Notes: generated by a model from the sequence alone, not told the origin. Counted from the first letter of the stretch, positions 43,639 through 54,265 are shown. The stretch: 64,000 bases of DNA from Rhizobium sullae (GCF_025200715.1 NZ_CP104143.1:3420501-3484500), one strand, 5' to 3'. Translations and numbers: made by a program.

Positions 43639-44364
43639 TTAGACGAAGAATTGCCCACCGTTTGCCGAAAGTGTCGAGCCCGTGATAAAGCCGGCATCGT
43701 CGGAGACGAGGAAGGCAACGCAGCGCGCGACCTCCTCCGGCTCACCAAGGCGTCCGACCGGAATCTGGGGAATGATCCTCTCGTTGAGCACTTTCTCCGG
43801 AACGGCGAGAACCATTTCCGTGCCGATATAACCGGGGCAGACAGCGTTCACGGTGATGTTCTTCGCAGCCCCTTCCTGGGCGAGGGCCTTCGTAAAGCCG
43901 AGATCCCCCGCCTTGGCAGCCGAGTAATTCACCTGCCCCATCTGGCCCTTCTGGCCGTTGATGGAAGAGATGTTGACGATGCGTCCGAAGCTCCGATCGC
44001 GCATTCCGCCCCAGACATGGTGCGTCATGTTGAAGAGGCCCGTGAGGTTGGTATTGATCACCTCATGCCACTGCTGCGCCGTCATCTTGTGAAACATTGC
44101 GTCGCGTGTGATACCGGCATTGTTGACCAGCACCTCGACACCGCCAAGTTCCGCTTCCACCTTCGCGACACCCTCGCCGCAAGCGACATAATCGGACACG
44201 TCCCACTTGAAGACCGGAATGCCGGTCACGTCATGAAAGGCCCTCGCCTTCTCATCGTTGCCGGCGTAGTTGGCGGCGACCCTATAACCCGCATTCCTGA
44301 GCGCCATCGAAATCGCTGCACCGATACCGCGCGTGCCACCGGTGACCAAAGCCACTCTGCTCAT
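43639..44364 (-). CDS. phbB: Acetoacetyl-CoA reductase
   Basis: 241 residues, SDR fold. NADPH-binding TGGTRGIGAAI at the N-terminus, NNAGITRD, catalytic Ser in NISSINGQ and Tyr/Lys in YSAAKAG. It reduces acetoacetyl-CoA to (R)-3-hydroxybutyryl-CoA for polyhydroxybutyrate. It lies 64 bp downstream of phbA on the same strand. No PHB synthase gene (phbC) is in the window. Confidence 0.96.
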   Translation of the reverse strand: MSRVALVTGGTRGIGAAISMALRNAGYRVAANYAGNDEKARAFHDVTGIPVFKWDVSDYVACGEGVAKVEAELGGVEVLVNNAGITRDAMFHKMTAQQWHEVINTNLTGLFNMTHHVWGGMRDRSFGRIVNISSINGQKGQMGQVNYSAAKAGDLGFTKALAQEGAAKNITVNAVCPGYIGTEMVLAVPEKVLNERIIPQIPVGRLGEPEEVARCVAFLVSDDAGFITGSTLSANGGQFFV

Positions 44365-44428
44365 GTTTCGCTCCCCTCGAGGCTATTTCGCCATTGATCA
44401 GGCGTTTTGAATCATCAATCGCATGCTA

Positions 44429-45610
44429 TTATAATGCTTCGAAGCACATGGCGACGCCCATGCCTCCGCCGATGCAAAGCGTGGCAAGTCCTTTCTTTGC
44501 GCCACGCCGCTTCATTTCGAAAAGCAGCGTGTTGAGAATACGCGCCCCGGATGCGCCGATCGGATGGCCGATCGCGATTGCCCCGCCGTTAACATTGACG
44601 ATGGCCGGATCCCAGCCGAGGTCCTTGTTCACGGCGCAGGCTTGGGCCGCAAAGGCCTCGTTCGCCTCGATCAGGTCGAGATCACCAACAGACCAGCCGG
44701 CTTTCTCGAGCGCTTTGCGCGACGCGGGAATCGGTCCGGTTCCCATGACCTGAGGATCGACGCCAGCCGTTGCCCAGGAAACGATGCGTGCCAGCGGTTG
44801 GATTCCGCGCCTTACGGCCTCTGCTTCCGTCATCAGTACTGCGGCTGCGGCTCCGTCATTGAGACCCGATGCGTTGGCAGCCGTCACTGTGCCCTCTTTG
44901 TCGAAAGCCGGACGAAGCTTCCCCATCGCATCGAGCGTTGCGCCGTGGCGGATATACTCGTCGGCATCCACCGTCACATCGCCCTTGCGTGTCTGGATGA
45001 CGAAGGGAACGATCTCATCCTTGAAGCGGCCTTCCTTCTGGGCCGCTTCCGCCTTGTTCTGAGAGGAAACCGCGAACTGATCCTGATCGTCGCGGGAAAG
45101 TTGCCACTGGCGGGCGACGTTCTCGGCCGTGATGCCCATGTGATAGCCGTAAAAAGCGTCGATCAGGCCGTCCTTGATCATGGTGTCGACCATCTTCATG
45201 TCGCCCATCTTCGTACCGCCACGCAGATGCGCGGCATGCGGAGCCATCGACATGGATTCCTGGCCGCCGGCGACGATGATCTTCGCGTCCCCAAGCGCGA
45301 TCTGTTGCATACCGAGCGCTACGGCGCGAAGGCCTGAGCCACAAAGCTGGTTGACACCCCAGGCCGTGGCCTCCTTTGGAACCCCCGCCTTCATGGCCGC
45401 CTGCCGAGCTGGGTTCTGCCCTTCGCCTGCTTGCAGCACCTGGCCGAGGATCACCTCGTCGACTTCCGCCGCCTCGACGCCTGCGCGTTCGAGCGCAGCT
45501 TTGAGGGCGGCAGACCCAAGCTCATGCGCTGGGACGGTTGCGAATGCACCATTGAAAGAGCCGACCGCTGTGCGGGCCGCGCTGGCGATGACGATGGACG
45601 AACTGCTCAT
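44429..45610 (-). CDS. phbA: Acetyl-CoA acetyltransferase (beta-ketothiolase)
   Basis: 393 residues, biosynthetic thiolase length. Active-site Cys in [11 protein letters not shown], His in [10 protein letters not shown] and second Cys in [10 protein letters not shown]. It condenses two acetyl-CoA to acetoacetyl-CoA. The ATG at 45610 begins MSSSSIV. It is divergent from phaR, the regulator of the PHB pathway. Confidence 0.96.
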   Translation of the reverse strand: MSSSSIVIASAARTAVGSFNGAFATVPAHELGSAALKAALERAGVEAAEVDEVILGQVLQAGEGQNPARQAAMKAGVPKEATAWGVNQLCGSGLRAVALGMQQIALGDAKIIVAGGQESMSMAPHAAHLRGGTKMGDMKMVDTMIKDGLIDAFYGYHMGITAENVARQWQLSRDDQDQFAVSSQNKAEAAQKEGRFKDEIVPFVIQTRKGDVTVDADEYIRHGATLDAMGKLRPAFDKEGTVTAANASGLNDGAAAAVLMTEAEAVRRGIQPLARIVSWATAGVDPQVMGTGPIPASRKALEKAGWSVGDLDLIEANEAFAAQACAVNKDLGWDPAIVNVNGGAIAIGHPIGASGARILNTLLFEMKRRGAKKGLATLCIGGGMGVAMCFEAL

Positions 45611-45847
45611 AAAGGCCTCCTCGTTTCCTTCAGCATATATAAGCTGAAACTGGCAAAGGTTCAGCCCTAAGTCAAACGGCAAGACGATTGCGGCAATTTT
45701 TGCAGCCGCTGACGAAGATACGAATTATCCCTTCTATCAAAGGGGTTGCCGCATCGCACAAAGAGATTGTCACCAGGCTTCTTTTGCGTCTACAGTCTGT
45801 GGTGGAGGAATATCCATAACAATCAGACGGGGTTCAGGAGAACTGAT

Positions 45848-46420
45848 ATGGCGAAGAATGAGGGCCAAATAGTTATCAAGAAATACGCCAACCGCCGCCT
45901 CTATAATACAGGCACCAGCACCTATGTGACGCTGGAAGATCTGGCAGAGATGGTGAAGAAGGGTGAGGATTTTACGGTACAGGACGCAAAGAGCGGTGAT
46001 GACATTACGCACTCCGTATTGACCCAGATCATTTTCGAGCAGGAATCAAAGACCGGGAACACGCTGCTGCCGATTTCCTTCCTGCGCCAACTCATCACCT
46101 ATTACGGCGATCAGATGCAAATGGTCGTTCCAACTTTCCTCGAACATTCCATGCGTGCCTTTACCGAACAGCAGTCGCAGATGCGCGAACAAGTGACCCG
46201 CGCCTTCGGTGAATCGCCGCTCGGCAAGAACCTGCAGCTCCCGATGCAGATGGTCGAAGACCAGGTCCGCCGCAACACCGAGATGTTTCAGCAGGCCATG
46301 CAGATGTTCTCTCCTTTCATGACCCCTCCCGCCAAGGAAACGAAGAAGGCGGAGGCGAAGGATATCGATGAGTTGAAGGAGCAGCTGCGCGCCCTGCAGA
46401 ATAAGCTCGACAATCTCTAA
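45848..46420 (+). CDS. phaR: Polyhydroxyalkanoate synthesis repressor PhaR
   Basis: 190 residues. N-terminal PHB accumulation regulator domain (IVIKKYANRRLYNTGTSTYV) followed by two conserved helical repeats and an acidic/basic tail. PhaR (AniA in rhizobia) binds PHB and DNA and controls phasin genes and carbon flow to PHB and exopolysaccharide. The ATG at 45848 follows CAGGAGAACTGAT. The 237-bp divergent region to phbA has TTGC-containing words near 45690-45705 but no clear dyad. Confidence 0.94.
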   Translation: MAKNEGQIVIKKYANRRLYNTGTSTYVTLEDLAEMVKKGEDFTVQDAKSGDDITHSVLTQIIFEQESKTGNTLLPISFLRQLITYYGDQMQMVVPTFLEHSMRAFTEQQSQMREQVTRAFGESPLGKNLQLPMQMVEDQVRRNTEMFQQAMQMFSPFMTPPAKETKKAEAKDIDELKEQLRALQNKLDNL

Positions 46421-46423
46421 GGC

Positions 46424-46831
46424 TCAAAGCCCAATCGAAACATCGCGCCCGGCACTGCGGATCGAGACGGCAAATCCGCCGATCACGTCGATCAGTGCAA
46501 TCGTCATCAAGATGAAGAAGACCTGTGTTGCTGCGTCCTGGACGAGAAGGAATTCGACCAGGAAGGCGATGAAGACCAGCATTGACAGCATGTGGTTGAT
46601 CAGGCTGCCAGATCCATTGCTGGTGGCCTTCAGTATCTCGACGAACAGAATGACCAGCGCCACGACGATGAAGAGATCGCCAAGTGCCATGCTCCAGATC
46701 GCCCCGGAGATCATCGAAAGCACGATGATGTCATGCTGGAGCGCGGGAATGCCTCCGCCGCCCATCAAACCGGCAATCGTCATATTGTAAAGAATATACG
46801 GAATTACCATCAGCGGCATTACAGCGATCAT
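46424..46831 (-). CDS. Integral membrane protein of unknown function
   Basis: 135 residues from the ATG at 46831, with about four hydrophobic segments (MPLMVIPYILYNMTIAG, DLFIVVALVILFVEIL, HMLSMLVFIAFLVEFLLV, VFFILMTIALIDVIGGFAV). A longer frame begins at 46951 but overlaps the rpmF terminator. Its stop is 3 bp from the end of phaR on the opposite strand. Similar small proteins are conserved beside phaR in rhizobia by my recollection; no function known. Confidence 0.75.
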   Translation of the reverse strand: MIAVMPLMVIPYILYNMTIAGLMGGGGIPALQHDIIVLSMISGAIWSMALGDLFIVVALVILFVEILKATSNGSGSLINHMLSMLVFIAFLVEFLLVQDAATQVFFILMTIALIDVIGGFAVSIRSAGRDVSIGL

Positions 46832-46920
46832 GTCAGCATGTCCCCCTACTCGACGGGAATACTGCAGCAAATCACAGCGCCACTTCAAGGCATCAGAAAT
46901 ATAATAGTTCTCAAAACCGA

Positions 46921-46948
46921 AAAAGCCGGCGCTTAAAGCCGGCCTTTT
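46921..46948 (-). terminator. Terminator of rpmF
   Basis: GCCGGC, 7-nt loop, GCCGGC (within 46921-46948), flanked by AAAA and TTTT, so usable on both strands; it lies 30 bp after the rpmF stop. Confidence 0.85.
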
Positions 46949-46977
46949 CAATCCTGGCCATGCCAGAATTTGGAAAC

Positions 46978-47163
46978 TTATGCGCTTTCCTTCGGCGTCA
47001 GAACCTGGCGGCCGCGATACATACCGGTCTTCAGATCGATATGGTGCGGGCGGCGCAGTTCGCCGGAGTTCTTGTCTTCCACGTAGGTCGCGGCCTTCAG
47101 TGCGTCTGCAGAACGGCGCATACCGCGCTTGGACGGGCTTGTTTTTCTCTTCGGTACAGCCAT
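46978..47163 (-). CDS. rpmF: 50S ribosomal protein L32
   Basis: 61 residues, beginning [18 protein letters not shown] and ending in TLT-like PKESA, with [16 protein letters not shown]. No CxxC zinc pairs, as in alphaproteobacterial L32. Preceded by a good AGTATG-proximal ribosome site. Monocistronic here, without the usual plsX-fabH neighbours. Confidence 0.97.
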   Translation of the reverse strand: MAVPKRKTSPSKRGMRRSADALKAATYVEDKNSGELRRPHHIDLKTGMYRGRQVLTPKESA

Positions 47164-47319
47164 TTTACATACTCCAATTCACAGGCAACACATTCCCCGG
47201 CCAAGCTGGCGGCCGAAACGGACGTGTCGCGATTTCGGAAATTTCGCGCGCTTATACATGCCCTGAAGGTGGTTGACCAGTCCCAAAACGGATTTTTTGT
47301 GATTCTCGCGGATTGAAGA

Positions 47320-47967
47320 TCAGACCTCGTCTTCCGGCACAATCCAGGGTTCGGCCCGGGCCGCTGTTTCCCACTTCTGCCAGGCAGGATGCGCCTTCAT
47401 CGCCGACATATAACTCAACGTATCGCCGGCAGTCACAAGGTCATAGGTATCGAAGCGGTTGACAACCGGCGCAAACATTGCGTCGGCTGCCGAAAATCCG
47501 CCAAAGAGAAACGGTCCGCCCGAGCGGCCGCGCAAGTCGCGGAAAATGGTTTCGATCCGCAGGACGTCAGCCATCACGCCGTCCGCAAGTGCGATCTTGC
47601 CGCGAGCACGCCGGATATTCATCGGACAAGCGCCTCTGAGCGCTCGGAAACCCGAAAGCATCTCCATCGAGACCGAACGCGCCACCGCGCGCTGTGCGCG
47701 ATCCTTGGGCCAAAGCCCCGCCTCGGGATAGAGCTCGGAGACGTAGTCGATGATCGAGAGCGATTCCCATACCCGCAGGCTGCCATGGAATAGAACCGGC
47801 ACTCTGCCCGTGGGAGAGATCTCCCTGATGCGCGGATTGCCTGCGGGAAAATCAAAGGGGATCAGAATTTCTTCGAACGGAATGCCCGTTGCTTCCATCG
47901 CTATCCATGGCCGGAACGACCATGAGGAGTAGTTCTTGTTTCCGATATAGAGGGTAAGGCTATCCAT
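47320..47967 (-). CDS. Glutathione S-transferase
   Basis: 215 residues. Thioredoxin-like N-terminal domain with NKNYSSWSFRPWIAM (the Ser/Tyr region that activates glutathione), cis-Pro in GRVPVLF and the ES pair in WESLSIIDYV; the rest is the all-helical domain. The ATG at 47967 starts MDSLTLYIGN. Substrate unknown; the subgroup resembles YfcF-like enzymes. Confidence 0.87.
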   Translation of the reverse strand: MDSLTLYIGNKNYSSWSFRPWIAMEATGIPFEEILIPFDFPAGNPRIREISPTGRVPVLFHGSLRVWESLSIIDYVSELYPEAGLWPKDRAQRAVARSVSMEMLSGFRALRGACPMNIRRARGKIALADGVMADVLRIETIFRDLRGRSGGPFLFGGFSAADAMFAPVVNRFDTYDLVTAGDTLSYMSAMKAHPAWQKWETAARAEPWIVPEDEV

Positions 47968-48041
47968 GAAGCATCCGCAAATTGATTTCGAGGCCGAATT
48001 TAGCGGCGCCCGGCTAAAGCGACCAATGAATAATTCATGCC

Positions 48042-48752
48042 TCAATCATAAAGGCATCTGATGTAATCGCCGGAACCTTGAGCCCGGCGCTCGATGACCG
48101 AGGCAAGCGTGCGAAGGCCGCGACGGGGCTTTCCGGCGTTCCGGTCGATCGGGTTCGGAAGAGAAACGGCCAAAAGCGCTGCTTGGCGTCGCGAGAGCTT
48201 GGAAGCCGGTACCTTGAAATGATAGCGTGCTGCCGCCTCGATGCCATAGATACCCGGGCCCCATTCGGCGATGTTGAGATAGATCTCCATCAACCGGCGC
48301 TTTGTCCAGACGAAGTCAGAGGTAACCGCGAGCGGCAGCTCGAGCGCCTTGCGCACAAAGGAACGGCCGTTCCAAAGAAACAGGTTTTTGGCAGTCTGCA
48401 TGGGTATGGTGCTGCCGCCGCGGGTCGATTCACCGTCGAGCGTGTCTAGGACCAGCATGCGCATTTCCCCCCAGTCGACACCACCGTGGAAACAGTATTG
48501 GCCGTCCTCGGACATCATCACCGACCGGACAAGAACCGGCGAGACGTCGTCCAGGGACACCCATTGCCGGTCATAGCCACGCAGAAGCAGGAGATCGCGC
48601 AGCATCAGTGTCGAGACGGGATGAATAAAGGGAATGAGATAAATAAAGATCAGCACATAAGGCAGGATCAGAAGTCCGGCGATTGCAAGGACGATGCGCA
48701 TCATCATCGGCTGGCTTCGCAGCCAAGCGAATAAACGGCGATGAGCCGGCAT
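48042..48752 (-). CDS. mtgA: Monofunctional peptidoglycan transglycosylase
   Basis: 236 residues from the ATG at 48752. One N-terminal membrane helix ([20 protein letters not shown]), then the GT51 domain with the catalytic Glu in [30 protein letters not shown] and [14 protein letters not shown]. It polymerises lipid II glycan strands without a transpeptidase domain. A long upstream frame (to 49064) overlaps the ispA gene and is not coding. Confidence 0.95.
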   Translation of the reverse strand: MPAHRRLFAWLRSQPMMMRIVLAIAGLLILPYVLIFIYLIPFIHPVSTLMLRDLLLLRGYDRQWVSLDDVSPVLVRSVMMSEDGQYCFHGGVDWGEMRMLVLDTLDGESTRGGSTIPMQTAKNLFLWNGRSFVRKALELPLAVTSDFVWTKRRLMEIYLNIAEWGPGIYGIEAAARYHFKVPASKLSRRQAALLAVSLPNPIDRNAGKPRRGLRTLASVIERRAQGSGDYIRCLYD

Positions 48753-48923
48753 CGCAATGCTGTCCTCTCTCTCCGGCGCTATGTCCAATATATAAGCCCA
48801 ATACCTGTTCCCTGCGTTCTCATACCGTTTGCCGGTTCGGAAGGCCAGTGCACAGACGAAATCTTGCCGTGACCATCGACAATTCCGTTGCAACTGCGCC
48901 GCCGCTCGTGCCAAAGAGCGCGC

Positions 48924-49838
48924 ATGAACGCGAGCCCCGCAGCCTTCGAAGCACGTTTGAAGACCAACGCCCGAGAGATCGAGACGTTGCTGGACGCGCT
49001 GCTTTCCAAAGGCATGCGAGAGGATGAAATAGCCCGGCCCGAAATCCTGAGGACGGCAATGCACTATGCCGTGTTGAACGGCGGCAAGCGGCTTCGCCCG
49101 TTTCTCGTCGTGGAGAGCGCGCTGCTCTTAGGCGGAGATAAAGGGGCGGCCTTGAGAGTGGGTGCGGCACTTGAATGCATTCACTGCTATTCGCTCGTCC
49201 ATGACGATCTTCCGGCGATGGACGACGACGATCTGCGCCGCGGCAAACCGACGGTGCATATCGCCTTCGACGAGGCGACCGCGATCCTCGCAGGCGACAG
49301 CCTTCTGACCTATGCCTTCGACATTATCGCTGCCGACGAGACGAAACTTCCCGACCAAAGCAAGGTGGCGCTGATCCTTGCGCTTGCGCGCAGCGCTGGT
49401 CTGGGCGGAATGGCTGGCGGACAGGCACTCGACCTCGCCGCGGAAGAAAATACGCCGGATGAATATGGTATCGTCACATTGCAGTCTATGAAGACGGGAG
49501 CGTTGATCCGCTTTGCTTGCGAAGCGGGTGCGCTCATCGCCGGCGCTTCGACTGATGACCGCAAACGCCTGCGCGCGTTCGGCGAAAAGATCGGCCTTGC
49601 CTTCCAGCTCGCCGACGATCTTCTGGATGTTACATCCGACGCCACGACCATGGGTAAGGCAACTGGCAAGGACATAAGCCGCGGCAAAGGCACGCTCGTC
49701 GCTCTCCGTGGTATCGAATGGGCGGAAGCTGAGCTTCGGCGGCACGTCGAGGATGCCACACAGCTTCTGGCGCCTTACGGCGATGCCGCTGCGACGCTCG
49801 CCGCCACCGCGCATTTTGTTGCCGACCGCAAGAACTGA
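48924..49838 (+). CDS. ispA: Polyprenyl (farnesyl/geranylgeranyl) diphosphate synthase
   Basis: 304 residues. The first aspartate-rich motif is [14 protein letters not shown] (DDxx(x)xD form typical of short-chain synthases), the second [16 protein letters not shown] and GQALDLA are also typical. Makes C15 (or C20) prenyl diphosphates from IPP and DMAPP. The ATG at 48924 is divergent from mtgA. It is near ispG, which feeds the same pathway, though on the other strand. Confidence 0.93.
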   Translation: MNASPAAFEARLKTNAREIETLLDALLSKGMREDEIARPEILRTAMHYAVLNGGKRLRPFLVVESALLLGGDKGAALRVGAALECIHCYSLVHDDLPAMDDDDLRRGKPTVHIAFDEATAILAGDSLLTYAFDIIAADETKLPDQSKVALILALARSAGLGGMAGGQALDLAAEENTPDEYGIVTLQSMKTGALIRFACEAGALIAGASTDDRKRLRAFGEKIGLAFQLADDLLDVTSDATTMGKATGKDISRGKGTLVALRGIEWAEAELRRHVEDATQLLAPYGDAAATLAATAHFVADRKN

Positions 49839-49873
49839 CACAAGCTGGCGTCTCTTGGCGTCAGCGGCTGAAC

Positions 49874-51124
49874 CTATTCAGCGGCAGTCTTCTGGCCGAA
49901 ACGCTTCTCTATGTAATCGGCAACAAGCGTCTCGAAATCCGAAGCAATGTTCGGCCCACGCAACGTCAGCGCCTTCTTGCCGTCGATGAAGACGGGAGCA
50001 GCCGGCGTCTCGCCGGTGCCAGGCAGCGAAATGCCGATATCAGCATGCTTGCTTTCGCCCGGACCGTTGACGATGCAGCCCATGACTGCGACGTTGAGCG
50101 CTTCTACGCCAGGATATTTCTCACGCCAGACCGGCATGTTCTTTCGGAGGTCGTTCTGGATATTCTGCGCCAGCTCCTGGAAAACCGTCGACGTCGTGCG
50201 GCCGCAACCCGGACAGGCGGCGACCACCGGCACGAACTGCCGGAAGCCCATGACCTGCAGCAGTTCCTGTGCTACCTGCACTTCACGTGTACGATCGCCA
50301 TTCGGCTCAGGCGTCAGCGAAACGCGGATCGTATCGCCGATGCCGTGCTGCAGAACATAGGCCATGGCCGCCGACGAAGCGACGATGCCCTTAGTGCCCA
50401 TTCCCGCTTCGGTGAGTCCCAGATGCAGCGCGTGGTTGGAGCGGTCGGCAAGCATGGAATAGACAGCGATTAGGTCCTGGACCTGGCTGACTTTGGCCGA
50501 CAGGATGATGCGGTTGCGTGGCAGGCCGATCTCTTCGGCAAGGTTGGCCGAGATCAGCGCCGATTGCACGATCGCCTCCCGCGTCACCTGACGTGCTGAA
50601 AGCGGCGAGCCCGCCTCGGCGTTCTTGTCCATCAGTGCCGTCAGCAGATCCTGGTCGAGCGAACCCCAGTTGACGCCGATACGCACGGGCTTGTCATAGC
50701 GGACCGCCGTCTCGATGATTTCGGCGAACTGCTTGTCCTTCTTATCCTTGAAGCCGACATTGCCGGGATTGATCCGGTATTTCGCCAGCGCTTCGGCACA
50801 GGCCGGATGATCGGCAAGCAGCTTGTGGCCGATATAGTGGAAGTCGCCGACAAGCGGCACATCCATGCCAAGGCGCAGCAATCGCTCGCGAATCTTCGGA
50901 ACGGCAGCAGCACTCTCGTCACGATCGACGGTGATTCGCACGAGCTCGGAGCCTGCTTTGAAGAGGGCTCCAACCTGCGCGACAGTCGAATCGATATCCG
51001 CGGTATCCGTATTCGTCATCGACTGTACGACGACCGGTGCACCGCCGCCGACGACGACACCGCCCACGTCGACCGCGACGGAAGCGCGGCGCGGTTTCGG
51101 ATCAAAATCGGTAGCTAAAGACAT
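49874..51124 (-). CDS. ispG: 4-hydroxy-3-methylbut-2-enyl diphosphate synthase
   Basis: 416 residues. TIM-barrel start [35 protein letters not shown], then the [4Fe-4S] domain with Cys in ACPGCGRTT and [10 protein letters not shown]. Penultimate step of the MEP isoprenoid pathway. It converges with the prenyl synthase gene (35 bp between stops). Confidence 0.97.
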   Translation of the reverse strand: MSLATDFDPKPRRASVAVDVGGVVVGGGAPVVVQSMTNTDTADIDSTVAQVGALFKAGSELVRITVDRDESAAAVPKIRERLLRLGMDVPLVGDFHYIGHKLLADHPACAEALAKYRINPGNVGFKDKKDKQFAEIIETAVRYDKPVRIGVNWGSLDQDLLTALMDKNAEAGSPLSARQVTREAIVQSALISANLAEEIGLPRNRIILSAKVSQVQDLIAVYSMLADRSNHALHLGLTEAGMGTKGIVASSAAMAYVLQHGIGDTIRVSLTPEPNGDRTREVQVAQELLQVMGFRQFVPVVAACPGCGRTTSTVFQELAQNIQNDLRKNMPVWREKYPGVEALNVAVMGCIVNGPGESKHADIGISLPGTGETPAAPVFIDGKKALTLRGPNIASDFETLVADYIEKRFGQKTAAE

Positions 51125-51218
51125 GGATCGCGCTCTTGAACCCTTGAATTTGTGCCTTTCAGGTGGATCATACCCGCTTTCTTGTCAACGCCCAAAGCAT
51201 CACTTTCGCTTGGCAGCC

Positions 51219-52412
51219 CTAGTGGCTGCCGCCGGAGATGCCGTCTGCGTAGCGTGCAAGCTTCGAAAAGATCAGCACCACCAGCAGCAACACCGGCAGT
51301 GCCATGAAAACGGCGCTAAAGCCGACATGCTCGGCAGCGAAGCCGATTGCAGAAGGCGCGACCAGCATGCCGGAATAGCCCAGGGTCGTGACGACCGAAA
51401 GGCCGATCCCGGCCTTCAGGTCAGGGATATTGCCTGCGGCGGAAAAGGCGATCGGCACCATGTTCGAAATACCGATGCCGCAGAACGCGAAGCCGACGAT
51501 GGCGAGTTCGGCATTCGGCGCCAGGGCTGCGATCAGCATGCCGGCGATGGCAAACAGGGTGCAGATTCGCAGCGTCCTGACGCCACCGAGCCTGTCGCGC
51601 ACCAGATCGCCGGCGAAACGCATGATTGCCATGGTCAGCGAAAAGGCCGCGAAACCAAAACCGGAAAGAGCCACGGATGCATTCATTTCCTGGCGGAGAT
51701 AGAGCGCACCCCAGTCCAGCACCGCACCTTCCGGAACCATCGAAAAGAGCGCCATCAACCCGAGCAGCCATGGCAGAGGCGTCATCGGCAGACGTGCCTT
51801 CTCTTTCTTCTCGTCCGGATGCGGCGGATCGGCAAGGATCATCGGCCAGGCGATCACGAGGAAAATCGACGCGAACACTGTGGCGAGCTCGGCATGGCCG
51901 AGGACGCCGAGCTTGGCGATAACGAAGCCGCCGAGGCCCGCACCGATCAACCCGCCGAGGCTCCAGAAGGCATGGCAGGACGACATGATCGCCCGCCGCA
52001 TCGATTTCTCGACGGCGACTGCGTTGGCGTTCATCGCAACGTCCATCGCACCAATGAACCCGCCAAACAGGAAGAGCGCGATTGCGCCGGTAACTACATT
52101 CGGTGCCAGCGTCAGGGCCAGAAGAATTGGCAGCAGGCAGATCGCAGTTGCCCGCGACACCACGCGCGAGCCGTGCCTGGCGATCTGCGCGCCGGCAATC
52201 GGCATCAGTGTCAAAGATCCAACGCCGAACACCAGGATCATCAGCCCAAGCTCGAATTTTGTCAGTTCCAGCCGCTCCGCAAAATCCGGAATCTTCGGCG
52301 CCCAGCAACCGACGACAAAGCCGTTCATCAGGAACAGCAGCGACACCGCCACCCTGCTCTTCGGCAGGAAGCCGCGCCGAACTCCGTACGCTATATTCGT
52401 CGAATTATCCAT
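51219..52412 (-). CDS. MFS transporter (YbjJ-like)
   Basis: 397 residues, about 12 membrane spans. NGFVVGCWAPKIPDFAERL in helix 1 and the GFIGAMDVAMNANAV segment in helix 4 are typical of the YbjJ-type MFS subfamily of unknown substrate. It lies 45 bp downstream of a DeoR regulator on the same strand, which suggests a sugar or sugar-derivative substrate. Inference only. Confidence 0.85.
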   Translation of the reverse strand: MDNSTNIAYGVRRGFLPKSRVAVSLLFLMNGFVVGCWAPKIPDFAERLELTKFELGLMILVFGVGSLTLMPIAGAQIARHGSRVVSRATAICLLPILLALTLAPNVVTGAIALFLFGGFIGAMDVAMNANAVAVEKSMRRAIMSSCHAFWSLGGLIGAGLGGFVIAKLGVLGHAELATVFASIFLVIAWPMILADPPHPDEKKEKARLPMTPLPWLLGLMALFSMVPEGAVLDWGALYLRQEMNASVALSGFGFAAFSLTMAIMRFAGDLVRDRLGGVRTLRICTLFAIAGMLIAALAPNAELAIVGFAFCGIGISNMVPIAFSAAGNIPDLKAGIGLSVVTTLGYSGMLVAPSAIGFAAEHVGFSAVFMALPVLLLVVLIFSKLARYADGISGGSH

Positions 52413-52457
52413 TTTATTACCGTCTTCCTCCTGCCGCCTACGCTACGAGTCGGCTCC

Positions 52458-53249
52458 TCATCTCAATTCATCGAGCCTTCCGGCCTTGACGGTCCGGCAA
52501 CCCCGCTCACGGTAGGCTGCAAGCAGTGCCTCATCGGCATCGTGCTCGACCACAAGGCATTCGCAATGCGCAACCGGCAAAACGCTGTGCGGCGCCGCTG
52601 TCCCAAATTTTTCCGAAGTCACCGCAACCAGAACCTTCCGGCTCCTTGATGTCGCAAACCGCTTGAACTCCGCATCCTCGAAACCGAAGGTCGTGACACC
52701 TGCTTCCAGATCGATGCCGCAGGCGCCGAGAATGCAAAGATCGGGCGAGAGCTGCTCCATATCCCGCATCGCCTTGGCGCCGAGCGCGCCGCCCACCTGC
52801 CGGTCGACCATACCGCCGATCACGATGACGTCGACACCGCCGTTGTCCATCAGCGCCGCGGCGATCGCCGGAGCATTCGTTGCAGCCGTCAGTCTCATGT
52901 CTGATGGAAGTGCATTGGCAATCGCAAGATTGGTGCTCCCGGCATCGAAGAATACCGTCGACCCGGGCGCAATCTGCGAGACGGCGGCCTGCGCCAGCAG
53001 TTCTTTGCGATCAAGGGCAATATCCATTCGCTGCTTGAGGCTGCCGCCCGCCGGCGAAATCGGCAGCGCACCACCATAGACCCGCTCGCAAAGCCCAGCA
53101 GCCGCCATCTCGCGCAGATCCCGGCGGATCGTGTCTTCTGAGACCCTGAATTCCAGAGCGAGTTCAGCTGCAAGCACGCGGCCGTTTGCTTGAAGCTTGC
53201 CCGATATGATGTTCTGCCGCTCCCTCAACAGCATCTCTGTCGTGTTCAT
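52458..53249 (-). CDS. DeoR-family transcriptional regulator
   Basis: 263 residues. N-terminal HTH (FRVSEDTIRRDLREMAAAGLCERVYGGA) and the phosphosugar-binding DeoRC domain (FFDAGSTNLAIA, GGMVDRQVGGALG). Effectors are usually sugar phosphates. It is divergent from an amino-acid importer; the 242-bp region between them has helically phased AACGT repeats. It probably regulates the downstream MFS gene and perhaps itself. Confidence 0.9.
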   Translation of the reverse strand: MNTTEMLLRERQNIISGKLQANGRVLAAELALEFRVSEDTIRRDLREMAAAGLCERVYGGALPISPAGGSLKQRMDIALDRKELLAQAAVSQIAPGSTVFFDAGSTNLAIANALPSDMRLTAATNAPAIAAALMDNGGVDVIVIGGMVDRQVGGALGAKAMRDMEQLSPDLCILGACGIDLEAGVTTFGFEDAEFKRFATSRSRKVLVAVTSEKFGTAAPHSVLPVAHCECLVVEHDADEALLAAYRERGCRTVKAGRLDELR

Positions 53250-53285
53250 GCCTGTTTAGCTCACAAGTTGGCATTAATTTCTAAG

Positions 53286-53337
53286 AACGTGCATAAACGT
53301 ATATCAACGTGCACACAATAGGCATCGGACGCACGTT
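53286..53337. promoter_or_regulatory. Phased AACGT repeats in the deoR/importer intergenic region
   Basis: AACGT occurs at 53286, 53296 and 53306, exactly 10 bp apart; the first and third are extended to AACGTGCA, and an inverted GCACGTT lies at 53331-53337. Same-face spacing near the deoR start suggests cooperative binding of the DeoR protein. Confidence 0.55.
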
Positions 53338-53491
53338 TTCTGACGCCTTGAAACAGGCCGCGTCAAAAGCCAGACAAATGAGAAAAATATTCGCAGTTGC
53401 CCAATTTCTTTGCAGTTTTCTACGCTTCGCGACGCCCTATTTTCTGCGATCTATCTCTCATTGAATTCCTCCCACATTGGACCTGCAAAAC

Positions 53492-54265
53492 ATGAAGCTC
53501 CTCAAGACCATCGCCGCAGCAGCCCTTATCTCAGCCGCTGCTTTCGTCTCCGCCCAGGCCGGCGAAAATCTCAACGCCATCAAGTCGGCAGGCGTTTTCA
53601 AGATCGGCACGGAAGGCACCTACGCGCCTTTCACCTATCATGATGAAAGCAACAAGCTCGTGGGCTTCGACGTCGAGATCGGCGAAGCGATTGCCGCCAA
53701 GCTCGGCGTCAGGGCTGAGTTCGTTGAAGGCAAGTGGGACGGCCTGATCGCCGGCCTCGATGCCAAGCGCTACGATACCGTCATCAACCAGGTCGGCATC
53801 ACCGAAGCCCGCAAGCAGAAGTACGACTTCTCCGAGCCCTATATCGCATCCAAGGCCGTGCTCATCGCCCGCGCAGACGACGACAGCATCAAGAGCTTTG
53901 CGGACCTGAAGGGCAAGAAAGCTGCCCAGTCGTTGACGAGCAACTTCGGCAAGCTCGCCGAGCAATCCGGCGCAGAACTCGTCGGCACCGAAGGTTTCGA
54001 CCAGTCTATCCAGCTCGTGCTGACCGGCCGCGCCGATGCGACGATCAACGACAGCCTCTCTTTTCTGGATTTCAAGAAGCACAAGCCGGACGCAAATGTG
54101 AAGATTGCAGCCGAGCAGGAAAACGCCGACTACTCCGGCATCATCATCCGCAAGGGAGAGCCGGAACTGCTCGAGGCGATCAACAAGGCACTGGCAGACA
54201 TCAAGACCGACGGCACCTATAAGAAGATCGCCGATAAATATTTTGGCCAAGACGTCTCGAAGTAA
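53492..54265 (+). CDS. Polar amino-acid ABC transporter substrate-binding protein
   Basis: 257 residues. Signal peptide MKLLKTIAAAALISAAAFVS ending SAQA-G; mature family-3 solute-binding protein with KIGTEGTYAPFTYHD, GFDVEIGEAIA, KWDGLIAGLDAKRYD and INQVGITEAR. The last segments resemble cystine-binding TcyJ/FliY, so cystine or a related polar amino acid is the best guess. Periplasmic. A hairpin follows it, as is common between an abundant binding protein and its permease. Confidence 0.88.
   Translation: MKLLKTIAAAALISAAAFVSAQAGENLNAIKSAGVFKIGTEGTYAPFTYHDESNKLVGFDVEIGEAIAAKLGVRAEFVEGKWDGLIAGLDAKRYDTVINQVGITEARKQKYDFSEPYIASKAVLIARADDDSIKSFADLKGKKAAQSLTSNFGKLAEQSGAELVGTEGFDQSIQLVLTGRADATINDSLSFLDFKKHKPDANVKIAAEQENADYSGIIIRKGEPELLEAINKALADIKTDGTYKKIADKYFGQDVSK

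Noticed and set aside
50865..52649. 594-residue plus-strand frame across ispG, the MFS gene and deoR
   Set aside because: It is antisense to three recognisable genes and crosses their boundaries; composition is His/Arg/Asp-rich, as expected of a shadow frame.
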